Counted from the first letter of the stretch, positions 1 to 6,157 are shown. The stretch: 7,649 nucleotides of DNA from Bacillota bacterium (GCA_023424995.1 JAFADH010000215.1:1-7649), one strand, 5' to 3'. Notes: generated by a model not told the origin, from the letters alone. Translations and numbers: made by a program.

Positions 1-18
1 CCTTTATATGACTATGAC

Positions 19-462
19 TTATAAGACTTTATCAAGTTCCTCCTTAACTATCTCATTGAATTTATTTATCTCTTCCTTCCCGCCGCGCGGCGCCCTCGGC
101 CAGTCATCCACTCTTATTCCCCTGTACTCTGCGGGTGCATCCTGATATCTGCCAATCATATGTATATGCACATGATATACGCCATCCCCGAAGATTACTG
201 AATATACATGCTCCATATTGGGAATCGCCATTAAGGCCTTTCCCAGTTTCTTCATCATGCTTCCGATTGCATTCATTTCATCATCAGTAGCATCATAGAT
301 ACCTCGGAAATGTCTCCTGGGCTCTATAAAGTAATATCCGAGATAATTATCGCTTTTATCCGGACGAGGCAGATAATGACTGACATAGATAAGATCATCC
401 TGATAGATTACCGTTTCTTCCTCCCGGTGCTTTTTACATATGATACATTCCTCATGATTCAT
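19..462 (-). CDS. HIT-family (histidine triad) nucleotide-binding protein
   Basis: Small cytosolic protein of 147 aa in the HIT superfamily, whose members hydrolyse nucleotide phosphoesters or phosphoramidates such as AMP-lysine or Ap4A. The histidine triad is plain as HVHIH at residues 97-101, just before MIGR. An N-terminal CIIC pair (Cys6, Cys9) and His51 in the PRRHFRG segment fit the zinc site seen in many HIT proteins. The C-terminal tail has WPRAPRGG followed by a charged helix. I chose the ATG at 462 rather than one 15 nt upstream because GGAGG (471-475) lies 8 nt before it; the longer reading would translate its own ribosome site. The gene is divergent from the HMA-like gene and has its own promoter. 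Family assignment is firm, but the substrate cannot be read from the sequence. Confidence 0.9.
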   Translation of the reverse strand: MNHEECIICKKHREEETVIYQDDLIYVSHYLPRPDKSDNYLGYYFIEPRRHFRGIYDATDDEMNAIGSMMKKLGKALMAIPNMEHVYSVIFGDGVYHVHIHMIGRYQDAPAEYRGIRVDDWPRAPRGGKEEINKFNEIVKEELDKVL

Positions 463-506
463 AAATAATACCTCCATAATACTTATAAGCCTGTTATATG
501 ACTTTC

Positions 507-535
507 ATTATAACCCTCCGGCAGCAGAAAAGCAA
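507..535 (-). promoter_or_regulatory. Sigma-A-type promoter for the HIT gene
   Basis: Reading the minus strand, TTGCTT (530-535) is followed after exactly 17 nt by a perfect TATAAT (507-512). The predicted start near 500 gives a leader of about 38 nt ending in the GGAGG at 471-475. The perfect -10 and ideal spacing make this the most convincing promoter for the HIT gene. Confidence 0.6.
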
Positions 536-589
536 ATATTTACATTATATTAATTTCTGTTCCGGTGATAATTCACAACCACTTAACTA

Positions 590-626
590 ACACTATAGTT
601 ACACTATTTTTGATTAATCATATATT
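590..626 (+). promoter_or_regulatory. Promoter for the HMA-like gene, with direct repeats over the -35
   Basis: TTACAC (599-604) and TATATT (621-626) are 16 nt apart, placing a start near 633 and a short leader carrying GGAGG at 642-646. ACACTAT occurs twice, at 590-596 and 601-607, exactly 11 bp apart, so the copies fall on one face of the helix and cover the -35. This would suit a regulator binding in tandem, but no family could be assigned and the -35 is weak. Confidence 0.4.
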
Positions 627-655
627 ATCATCATTCGTAATGGAGGTTGGAAATC

Positions 656-859
656 ATGAACAAAGTACATTGGCAGGTAGAGGGTCTTATTAATAATCCT
701 ATGAAGACCCAGGTGAAGAACAAGCTGGAGGAATTAAAGGGTGTATCCCAGGTTAATATCGATTTAATGCGCAGTACGGTTGAAGTATCCTATAATCCTC
801 CGGCTGATGAGCAGCAGATCCGGAGTAAGATCGAATATACCGGATGCAAGGTAATATAG
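656..859 (+). CDS. HMA-fold (CopZ-like) small protein lacking the CxxC metal site
   Basis: A 67-aa cytosolic protein that follows the heavy-metal-associated domain (beta-alpha-beta-beta-alpha-beta) along its whole length. The V-E-G-L turn at 8-11, helix 16-30, LKGVSQVNIDL at 30-40, TVEVSYNP at 44-51 and the terminal IEYTGCKVI all match family positions. The GMxCxxC loop is replaced: the two cysteine positions are Asn13 and Met16, and the only cysteine is Cys64 near the C-terminus. It therefore probably does not carry Cu(I) in the CopZ manner. No copper ATPase or CopY/CsoR gene is visible nearby. The ATG at 656 has GGAGG (642-646) 9 nt upstream; a TTG at 647 abuts that site and is rejected. 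The gene is monocistronic and converges on purB. Confidence 0.8.
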   Translation: MNKVHWQVEGLINNPMKTQVKNKLEELKGVSQVNIDLMRSTVEVSYNPPADEQQIRSKIEYTGCKVI

Positions 860-871
860 CCGGAGAATAGA

Positions 872-902
872 AAGGATTTATCCTTAAAAAGGATGGCTCC
901 TT
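872..902 (+). terminator. Four-armed tandem hairpin after the HMA-like gene
   Basis: The arms AAGGA (872-876), TCCTT (881-885), AAGGA (889-893) and TCCTT (898-902) alternate within 31 nt. They can form two successive hairpins (loops ttta and tggc) or one alternative central hairpin (881-885 with 889-893, extendable to 6 bp as ATCCTT/AAGGAT). The structure lies 12 nt past the HMA stop codon. It probably takes part in termination or 3'-end protection, although the following sequence (AAATTATAAA) is not a U-tract. Confidence 0.4.
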
Positions 903-930
903 AAATTATAAACAAGTTAATCCGGATGCC

Positions 931-981
931 ATAAGAGACAGGGTACGGACAGTGCACGGCACATCCTCTCCTGTCTCTTAT
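931..981. terminator. 12-bp stem-loop between convergent genes, probable bidirectional terminator
   Basis: ATAAGAGACAGG (931-942) and CCTGTCTCTTAT (970-981) are perfect 12-bp reverse complements around a 27-nt loop. The loop holds a second small hairpin, GTGC (952-955) with GCAC (959-962). On the plus strand it is followed by the T-rich TCTTTCTCTT, so it can end transcription from the HMA-like gene. It also lies 23 nt beyond the purB stop codon on the other strand. No U-run follows on the purB side. Confidence 0.65.
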
Positions 982-1004
982 TCTTTCTCTTAAATATCTA
1001 TCAC

Positions 1005-2438
1005 TTAGACCTTTATATCTGCTTTCAGCCCCAGAGAAGCCTTATTCTCTTCAAGAATCGGATTAATGACACCCGTTATGAATTCCTCTGTCTGTTCCTT
1101 CGCCCTTCCGGTATAAAGCTCCGGATTCATGGCATTCTTCAGATCCTGGAGGCTCATATTAAAGGACGGGTCAGCGGCGATCAGTTCCAGAAGATTGTTC
1201 TCAAGACCCTTTTCTTTCACATTCCTGCCAGCCTCCATGGACAGAATACGGATCCTCTCGTGCAGCTCCTGTCTGTCCCCGCCTGCCTTAACGGCTGCCA
1301 TCATGATATTCTCGGTAGCCATGAAAGGAAGCTCCTGCATGAGTCTCTTCTCGATTACCTTGGGATATACTACAAGTCCGTCAACTACATTCATATACAG
1401 ATCCAGAATTCCATCCACTGCAAGGAAAGCCTCCGGTATACTGATACGCTTATTAGCCGAATCATCCAGAGTTCTCTCAAACCACTGGGTTGCTGTGGTA
1501 AGCGCGGGATTTAAAGCATCCACCATCACATAGTTCGCCAGTGAGGCGATTCTTTCGCTTCTCATGGGATTCCTCTTATATGCCATGGCAGAAGATCCGA
1601 TCTGATTCTTCTCAAAGGGCTCTTCGATTTCCTTCAGGTGCTGCAATAAGCGGATATCATTGGAGAATTTATGCGCGCTGGCTGCAATTCCTGACAGGAC
1701 ATTCAATACCTTTAAGTCTATCTTTCTGGAGTAGGTCTGTCCGGCTACCGGATAACATCCGGCAAAGCCCATCCTCTCAGCGATCTTCTGATCCAGCTTC
1801 TTTATCTTGTCATGATCACCGTCGAACAGTTCCATGAAGCTTGCCTGAGTCCCTGTGGTTCCCTTGGAGCCAAGCAGCAGCATACCGTCAATGATATAAT
1901 TCAGGTCATCATAGTCCAGCTTCAGCTCCATGAGCCAGAGGGATGCCCTTTTTCCGACGGTAGTGGGCTGGGCAGGCTGGAAATGGGTGAAGGCCAAGGT
2001 AGGAAGCGCCTTATATTCCAGAGCAAACTTCGATAACTCCGCCATAACATTAACCAGCTTCTTCTTCACCAGCTTAAGTGCCTCGGTCATGATGATGATA
2101 TCGGTATTATCCCCCACATAGCAGGAGGTAGCACCCAGATGGATAATTCCCCTTGCTGTGGGACATTGCTCGCCGTATGCGTAGACATGGGACATCACAT
2201 CGTGGCGGACCAGTGCTTCTCTTTCCTTTGCCACATCATAATTGATGCTGTCCTGGTATGCCTTTAATTCATCAATCTGTTCCTGCGTTATAGCCAGACC
2301 CAGCTCCTTCTCCGACTCAGCCAGGGCGACCCATAGCTTTCTCCAGGTTTTAAACTTCATGTCCGGTGAAAAGATATACTGCATCTCCTTACCGGCATAA
2401 CGCTCGGATAACGGACTTGTGTATTTGTCGTTGCCCAT
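1005..2438 (-). CDS. purB: Adenylosuccinate lyase
   Basis: Cytosolic homotetrameric lyase of the fumarase/aspartase superfamily. It splits fumarate from SAICAR (giving AICAR) and from adenylosuccinate (giving AMP). At 477 aa it belongs to the longer, animal ADSL-like type rather than the roughly 430-aa Bacillus type. Visible blocks are SERYA at 11-15, RHDVM at 78-82, GIIHLGATSCYVGDNTD from 97, the catalytic-His motif THFQPAQ (His152), KGTTGTQASF at 192-201, the flexible signature loop GSSAMAYKRNPMRSER at 281-296 with the catalytic serine in it, and QWFERTLDDSAN at 318-329. The loop has Ala where most relatives have Pro (SSAMPYKRNP). The ATG at 2438 has AGGGG (2447-2451) 8 nt upstream. It is the last gene of the purC-purF-purB series but has its own promoter, so partly independent expression is likely. 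Confidence 0.97.
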   Translation of the reverse strand: MGNDKYTSPLSERYAGKEMQYIFSPDMKFKTWRKLWVALAESEKELGLAITQEQIDELKAYQDSINYDVAKEREALVRHDVMSHVYAYGEQCPTARGIIHLGATSCYVGDNTDIIIMTEALKLVKKKLVNVMAELSKFALEYKALPTLAFTHFQPAQPTTVGKRASLWLMELKLDYDDLNYIIDGMLLLGSKGTTGTQASFMELFDGDHDKIKKLDQKIAERMGFAGCYPVAGQTYSRKIDLKVLNVLSGIAASAHKFSNDIRLLQHLKEIEEPFEKNQIGSSAMAYKRNPMRSERIASLANYVMVDALNPALTTATQWFERTLDDSANKRISIPEAFLAVDGILDLYMNVVDGLVVYPKVIEKRLMQELPFMATENIMMAAVKAGGDRQELHERIRILSMEAGRNVKEKGLENNLLELIAADPSFNMSLQDLKNAMNPELYTGRAKEQTEEFITGVINPILEENKASLGLKADIKV

Positions 2439-2476
2439 CCCTTCTGCCCCTTTCGTACTGTATGATTATATTTATA

Positions 2477-2605
2477 TTAAAGATTATATACTTTAAAGCC
2501 TTCGCCCTCTTCATCCACGTTGTACTTATCCCGGCAAATCCCGAACAACTCCGGAATATAACATGACTTCTCCGGACTAATCCGCTTACCTTGGATATTA
2601 TAACA
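2477..2605 (-). other. Cryptic 42-codon open frame in the purF-purB gap, possible small protein or gene remnant
   Basis: Between purF and purB one minus-strand frame is open for 42 codons and ends at TAA (2477-2479). Its product reads like an authentic protein tail: PEKSCYIPELFGICRDKY, then an acidic NVDEEGEGFKVYNL end. This stretch (about 2495-2595) is visibly richer in G+C than the AT-rich DNA on both sides, as coding DNA would be. There is no ATG or GTG near its beginning. The options are ATT at 2579-2581 with AAGG shortly upstream, or TTG at 2546-2548, neither convincing. A different frame has a proper start: ATG at 2564 with GGAG 5 nt before it, encoding the 12-aa MLYSGVVRDLPG (2526-2564). 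I do not recognise either product. It could be a decayed gene, a leader peptide region, or chance. Confidence 0.25.
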
Positions 2606-2626
2606 TCAATATTGTTAAAAACTCAA
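2597..2626 (-). promoter_or_regulatory. Promoter for purB with extended -10
   Basis: On the minus strand TTGAGT (2621-2626) is followed after 18 nt by TATAAT (2597-2602), preceded by TGT to form an extended -10 (TGnTATAAT). The predicted start near 2590 gives purB an unusually long leader of about 150 nt. The 8-bp palindrome CAATATTG (2607-2614) sits between the two boxes and could be an operator half, but no PurR-like site is recognised. Confidence 0.6.
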
Positions 2627-2666
2627 GGCTTTATGGTATGATATATTCTATTCTTCGTATCTTCCG

Positions 2667-4124
2667 TTAAGCTTCGTACTCTCCCCGGATATCCTCCTCC
2701 GGAGGTTCAATGGGATAATTCCCCGTAAAACAGGCGTCACAATAACCGATGTCTCCGCCGATCATCTCACTGAGGCGGTCTACGGATAGATAGCCCAGGG
2801 AATCCGCCCCGATCATGTCCTTGATCTGTTCTATGGTATTATTATGGGCGATCAGCTGGTCTCCGGTGGGTATGTCCGTTCCGAAATAACAGGGATGCAG
2901 GAAGGGAGGCGAGCTGATTCTTACATGTACTTCCGTGGCTCCCGCACGCTTCAGCATCTTTACGATCTTCTCACTGGTGGTTCCCCGCACGATGGAATCA
3001 TCAATCATAACAACCCTCTTACCTGCAACCACTTCCGGCAGTACATTCAGTTTAATACGCACACTGGAAGCCCGCAGGGACTGCTTGGGCTTAATGAAGG
3101 TCCTTCCCACATAGCTGTTCTTTACAAATGCCATGCCAAAGGGGATCCTGGATTCCAGGGCATAGCCCAGAGCCGCGGCATTACCGGAATCCGGTACGCC
3201 TACCACCACATCGGCCTTTACCGGATGTGTCTGTGCCAGGATTCTGCCCGCCATAATTCTGGAATTATATACGCTGATTCCGTCGAATTTGGTATCCGGC
3301 CTGGAAAAATAGATATATTCAAAGATACATTTTGCAATCTTCTGGCCGCACTGGGAAGTATCGGAATGGATTCCTTCCTCGTTAATCATAACCACCTCAC
3401 CCGGCAGCACATCCCGGATATATTCCGCGTCCGCTGCAGCCAGGGCTGCCGTCTCGGAAGCCAGGATGTACGCGTTCTTACGCCTGCCGATTACCAGCGG
3501 GTGAAAGCCGAAGGGGTCTCTCGCACCGATCAATTTTCTCGGACTCATAATAACAAGGGAATATGCGCCGCTGAGCTTCTTCATGGCATTCCCCACCGCT
3601 TCCTCTACGGAGGCACTGTTCAGACGCTCTCTTGCAATATGGTAAGCGATAACCTCCGTATCGATGGTGGTCTGGAAGATAGCGCCGTTATATTCCAGCT
3701 CTCTCTTTAACTGGGGCGTATTCACCAGGTTTCCGTTATGGGCCAGGGCCAGCGTTCCCTTGATATAGTTTAGAACCAGCGGCTGCGTATTATTGATATT
3801 GCTTCCTCCGGCCGTGGAATAACGTACATGCCCGACCCCGATATTGCCCTGCAGGGTATCCAGATGCTCCTGGGTGAATACCTCACTCACCAGCCCCATA
3901 CCCTTCCAGGCCTTGACCGTGCCTTTGGGCCCCTGGGTATCACTTACCGCAATGCCGCAGCTTTCCTGTCCTCTGTGCTGCAGTGCAAAAAGACCGTAAT
4001 ATATGGTGGATACCACATCATTACCGTCCAGATCATATACACCGAAGACACCGCATTCCTCATGCAGCTCCTCCGGATTAAAATAATTGTCACTTATTAA
4101 GCTGTTGTCCATATTCATGAGCAT
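2667..4124 (-). CDS. purF: Amidophosphoribosyltransferase (glutamine PRPP amidotransferase)
   Basis: Catalyses the first committed step of de novo purine synthesis: glutamine plus PRPP gives 5-phosphoribosylamine. The N-terminal Ntn glutaminase domain has nucleophile Cys24 (EEC|GVFGVY), exposed after removal of a 23-residue propeptide. HRGQES and LAHNGNLVN follow. The C-terminal phosphoribosyltransferase domain carries the PRPP loop VVMIDDSIVRGTTS at about 371-384. Four cysteines (Cys266, Cys412, and Cys462/Cys465 in GYCDAC) mark the oxygen-sensitive [4Fe-4S] type known from Bacillus subtilis PurF. Four in-frame ATGs lie close together (4130, 4124, 4118, 4112). I chose 4124 because AGAGG (4131-4135) is 6 nt upstream; it gives 485 aa. 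The frame stays open further upstream to a TTG at 4229, but nothing supports that start. It lies between purC and purB. Confidence 0.96.
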   Translation of the reverse strand: MLMNMDNSLISDNYFNPEELHEECGVFGVYDLDGNDVVSTIYYGLFALQHRGQESCGIAVSDTQGPKGTVKAWKGMGLVSEVFTQEHLDTLQGNIGVGHVRYSTAGGSNINNTQPLVLNYIKGTLALAHNGNLVNTPQLKRELEYNGAIFQTTIDTEVIAYHIARERLNSASVEEAVGNAMKKLSGAYSLVIMSPRKLIGARDPFGFHPLVIGRRKNAYILASETAALAAADAEYIRDVLPGEVVMINEEGIHSDTSQCGQKIAKCIFEYIYFSRPDTKFDGISVYNSRIMAGRILAQTHPVKADVVVGVPDSGNAAALGYALESRIPFGMAFVKNSYVGRTFIKPKQSLRASSVRIKLNVLPEVVAGKRVVMIDDSIVRGTTSEKIVKMLKRAGATEVHVRISSPPFLHPCYFGTDIPTGDQLIAHNNTIEQIKDMIGADSLGYLSVDRLSEMIGGDIGYCDACFTGNYPIEPPEEDIRGEYEA

Positions 4125-4224
4125 ATTCATCCTCTCATTTTTTAACCGTTCCGCAGTTCCTATCAAAAATATACGGATACCACAACTGTCAGATCCTTCT
4201 GCCGGTTCCTGTCCGGGCTGCTTG

Positions 4225-4243
4225 CGCAATACGTGATAATGCG
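4225..4243. repeat. Imperfect inverted repeat in the purC-purF gap
   Basis: CGCAATA (4225-4231) and TAATGCG (4237-4243) pair with one mismatch around the 5-nt loop CGTGA. It lies about 100 nt upstream of the purF start and downstream of the larger hairpin at 4273-4304. It could be part of the purF leader structure. Confidence 0.3.
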
Positions 4244-4272
4244 TCTGTACGAACCTGGAATGAAGATGGCAA

Positions 4273-4304
4273 GAGGCTGTCCTGTATACAATACGAACAG
4301 CCTC
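4273..4304 (-). terminator. Stem-loop just after purC
   Basis: GAGGCTGT (4273-4280) and ACAGCCTC (4297-4304) form a perfect 8-bp stem with a 16-nt loop, starting 6 nt after the purC stop codon. On the transcribed strand the next bases are TTGCCATC, so there is no U-tract. It may be a partial terminator or a processing or stability element that sets purF below or apart from purC, rather than a full intrinsic terminator. Confidence 0.45.
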
Positions 4305-4310
4305 ATATGA

Positions 4311-5021
4311 TTATTGAATTCCTAAACGCTTAAACACTTCCCGGTAAGCATCTTCCACCTTGCCCAGGTCCCTGCGGAAGCGGTCCTTATCCAATTTATC
4401 ATGTGTCGTTATATCCCAAAGTCTGCAGGTATCGGGTGATATCTCATCAGCCAGGATGATCTGGTTATCCTTGTATCTGCCAAACTCTTTCTTAAAATCG
4501 ATTAATTCGATCCCTGCGGATGCAAAATATCTGCAAAGCACATCATTTATTTTAAAAGTAAGCTCTGTGATACGGTCAAGCTCTTCTCTGGTTGCCAGGC
4601 CTAAAGCGATGGCGTAATAATCATTGATAAACGGATCACCGAGTGCGTCGTCCTTATAGGAGAATTCCAGAGTGGGTGTTTTCAGGCGGATACCCTCTTC
4701 CATGCCTAATTTCTTAGCGAAGCTTCCTGCGGATACATTCCGGACAATAACCTCAAGAGGTACGATGCTGACCTTCTTAACCGCAGTCTCACGGTCACTT
4801 AATTCTTCGATGTAGTGGGTAGGAATGCCTTCCTTTTCTAACAGGCGAAAGATATGGTTCGTCATCTTATTGTTGACTACGCCCTTGCCCAGGATTGTTC
4901 CTTTTTTTAAGCCGTTAAATGCTGTTGCATCATCTTTATAATCTACGATCAATACATCCTGGTCATCCGTTTTATATACCTTTTTCGCTTTTCCTTCATA
5001 GAGCATGTCTAATTTCTTCAT
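4311..5021 (-). CDS. purC: Phosphoribosylaminoimidazole-succinocarboxamide synthase (SAICAR synthetase)
   Basis: ATP-dependent ligase that joins aspartate to CAIR to give SAICAR, the substrate PurB uses in the next step. The 236-aa product has the usual bacterial length and blocks: MLYEGKAKKVY at 6-16 (nucleotide-binding strand region), DDATAFNG at 30-37, the family signature IVPLEVIVRNVSAGS at 86-100, LEFSYKDDALGDPFINDYY at 118-136, and the second signature LIDFKKEFGRY at 173-183 followed by DEISPDTCRLWD at 192-203. I prefer the ATG at 5021, with AGGTGG (5030-5035) 8 nt upstream, over a GTG at 5033 whose only ribosome-like site lies about 3 nt away. It is the first purine gene of the cluster; its upstream gap shows no recognised purine riboswitch or PurR box. 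Confidence 0.96.
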   Translation of the reverse strand: MKKLDMLYEGKAKKVYKTDDQDVLIVDYKDDATAFNGLKKGTILGKGVVNNKMTNHIFRLLEKEGIPTHYIEELSDRETAVKKVSIVPLEVIVRNVSAGSFAKKLGMEEGIRLKTPTLEFSYKDDALGDPFINDYYAIALGLATREELDRITELTFKINDVLCRYFASAGIELIDFKKEFGRYKDNQIILADEISPDTCRLWDITTHDKLDKDRFRRDLGKVEDAYREVFKRLGIQ

Positions 5022-5326
5022 TGAAACTGCCACCTGTCCTTTTCAATAATATCAAACAACAAAGCATCCATTACTCTTACATATTAGTATGAACCCCATA
5101 AAACCGCAATATATATTTTGTCGTTTGCTGGTTGCAGTCAGTATTTTTGTATAAATGCACAAATATTTGAATGGTTGATTATCCGTTTTCCATCATATTT
5201 TTGAGTGTTGAAAACAGTCCAAACCCTATATATTACTAGGATTTATGAACTTTATTAACGGTAATTATAAATAGATGGGATTACTGCTATATTATATTTT
5301 TATGCGCATTTGGTGAATATTGTAAT
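5022..5326 (-). other. 305-nt AT-rich gap upstream of purC
   Basis: No convincing gene is present. On the minus strand there are two perfect TATAAT hexamers (5291-5296 and 5264-5269), but neither has a good -35 at 16-18 nt, so the purC promoter is uncertain. A stem of 8 bp including one G-U pair (CCGTTTTC 5183-5190 with GAAAACAG 5210-5217, 19-nt loop) and an interrupted inverted repeat (ATTTTTGT 5143-5150 with ACAAATAT 5159-5166, one mismatch) lie within the probable leader. I looked for guanine/PRPP-type riboswitch cores and PurBoxes and saw none. No clear terminator for the lipoprotein gene is seen either. Confidence 0.5.
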
Positions 5327-6100
5327 TCAACTGATCCACATGCCGTTTTTGGTGACCGTCCAGATACCATCCTTCCATTCTGCAGCTGCTTCCTCCGAAC
5401 CGACAGCACCAAGACCGCTTCTCCATTTGCTGATGGAACAGGTGATCCTTGTGTTATCATCCTTCAGCTCCACATGGTCAATCGTAATAATCACACCCTT
5501 GGGGAAATACAGCTGCTCCTTATCAATCAGTCCCTGCTCCTCCATCTCCTCATAAGTGCCTTCAATCACATCCAAACCGTAGGTATTCTTCATGCTTGCG
5601 AAGATAATCTCCTTCTCCATATCCGTAAGCCCTGCCCAGCCGGTGGTATCCAGTACTATCATCTCGATCCCGCCGTTCAGCCCGCTGTCCTCCTGCCAGA
5701 TATCATCAATTAAAGCAAGATACCCGTCAAGCAAGGTATTATGTCCCGTAACCCGGATGGCTGAAGCCGATATCTGTGCCGGATAGGAATCCATCATAAT
5801 CCCGTCATATGTGACTTCTATAAAATCCCCGGGCTTTAGATCCGCCAGGGTGATCTCTTCCCCGTCTTCTCCGGTAATTACCGCCTGGGCGGTCCTTACC
5901 GAGATCCGGTCGGAGGATTTGGCTTCGCTGCTGTCTTTATCGGGAGCGATCAGCAGATAATCCCCTGCTTCAATAACTTCCGCCCGGAAGGTTGTTTCCG
6001 TTGTATTATTACCGTTACTGCCTGTGTCGATTGTTCCGCAGCCGGTGATCAACAATACCGCTGCTATTATAATCATGAAAAATCTGTTTCTTTTATTCAT
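5327..6100 (-). CDS. Lipoprotein with DUF3221-like N-terminal domain
   Basis: Secreted, membrane-anchored lipoprotein of 257 aa. The N-terminus KRNR is followed by a hydrophobic stretch (7-18) and a lipobox I-T-G-C with lipidated Cys21. After a Ser/Asn/Thr-rich linker (22-36), residues 38-118 read as a small beta domain with the pattern LKPGDFIEVTYDGIMMDSYP and ISASAIRV, close to DUF3221 proteins of Firmicutes. Residues about 123-257 form a second domain (IEMIVLDTTGWAGL, YFPKGVIITIDHVELKDDNT, SKWRSGLGAVGS, ending DGIWTVTKNGMWIS) that I cannot name, though it resembles extracytoplasmic modules in other clostridial proteins. The ATG at 6100 has AGGG (6108-6111) 7 nt upstream. Function is unknown; there is no link to the purine genes beyond strand. 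Confidence 0.85.
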   Translation of the reverse strand: MNKRNRFFMIIIAAVLLITGCGTIDTGSNGNNTTETTFRAEVIEAGDYLLIAPDKDSSEAKSSDRISVRTAQAVITGEDGEEITLADLKPGDFIEVTYDGIMMDSYPAQISASAIRVTGHNTLLDGYLALIDDIWQEDSGLNGGIEMIVLDTTGWAGLTDMEKEIIFASMKNTYGLDVIEGTYEEMEEQGLIDKEQLYFPKGVIITIDHVELKDDNTRITCSISKWRSGLGAVGSEEAAAEWKDGIWTVTKNGMWIS

Positions 6101-6114
6101 AATGATTCCCTGCC

Positions 6115-6140
6115 TTTCTTTTATAACTTTCTTTCATAAC
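6115..6140 (-). repeat. Tandem 13-bp repeat in the lipoprotein leader
   Basis: TTTCTTTTATAAC (6115-6127) is followed directly by TTTCTTTCATAAC (6128-6140), identical but for one base. In the mRNA this reads GTTATRAAAGAAA twice, just before the ribosome site. It looks like a local duplication, giving a purine-rich leader. Confidence 0.7.
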
Positions 6141-6157
6141 CTGCAATACCTGCGAAG

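Noticed and set aside
463..477. ATG at 477 as the HIT gene start
   Set aside because: The GGAGG ribosome site would be inside codons 2-3; the ATG at 462 has it at the proper distance.
909..925. AAACAAGTTAATCCGG resembling AAACAAGTTATCCGG at 6180-6194
   Set aside because: Near-match with one inserted base, in unrelated contexts and without the GTAAAAAT continuation; most likely coincidence.
1129..2036. Several plus-strand open frames opposite purB
   Set aside because: They overlap each other and the well-supported PurB, with compositions rich in Ser/Arg/Leu typical of antisense shadows.
2844..3710. Long plus-strand open frame (288 codons) inside purF
   Set aside because: It is entirely antisense to a clearly identified PurF with all catalytic motifs, its translation shows no domain character, and it has no ribosome site that stands out. 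It is a shadow frame.
4125..4229. Upstream extension of purF to a TTG at 4229
   Set aside because: No ribosome site is near that TTG, the extension crosses a hairpin, and PurF propeptides are short; the ATG at 4124 with AGAGG fits better.
5022..5033. GTG start for purC at 5033
   Set aside because: The AAGGA upstream is only about 3 nt away, while AGGTGG lies 8 nt before the ATG at 5021, and the family length agrees with the shorter form.
5022..5326. ykkC/PRPP or guanine riboswitch before purC
   Set aside because: Fragments such as CTAG and GGACTG are present, but the order and conserved cores of those riboswitches are not; the match is not above chance.
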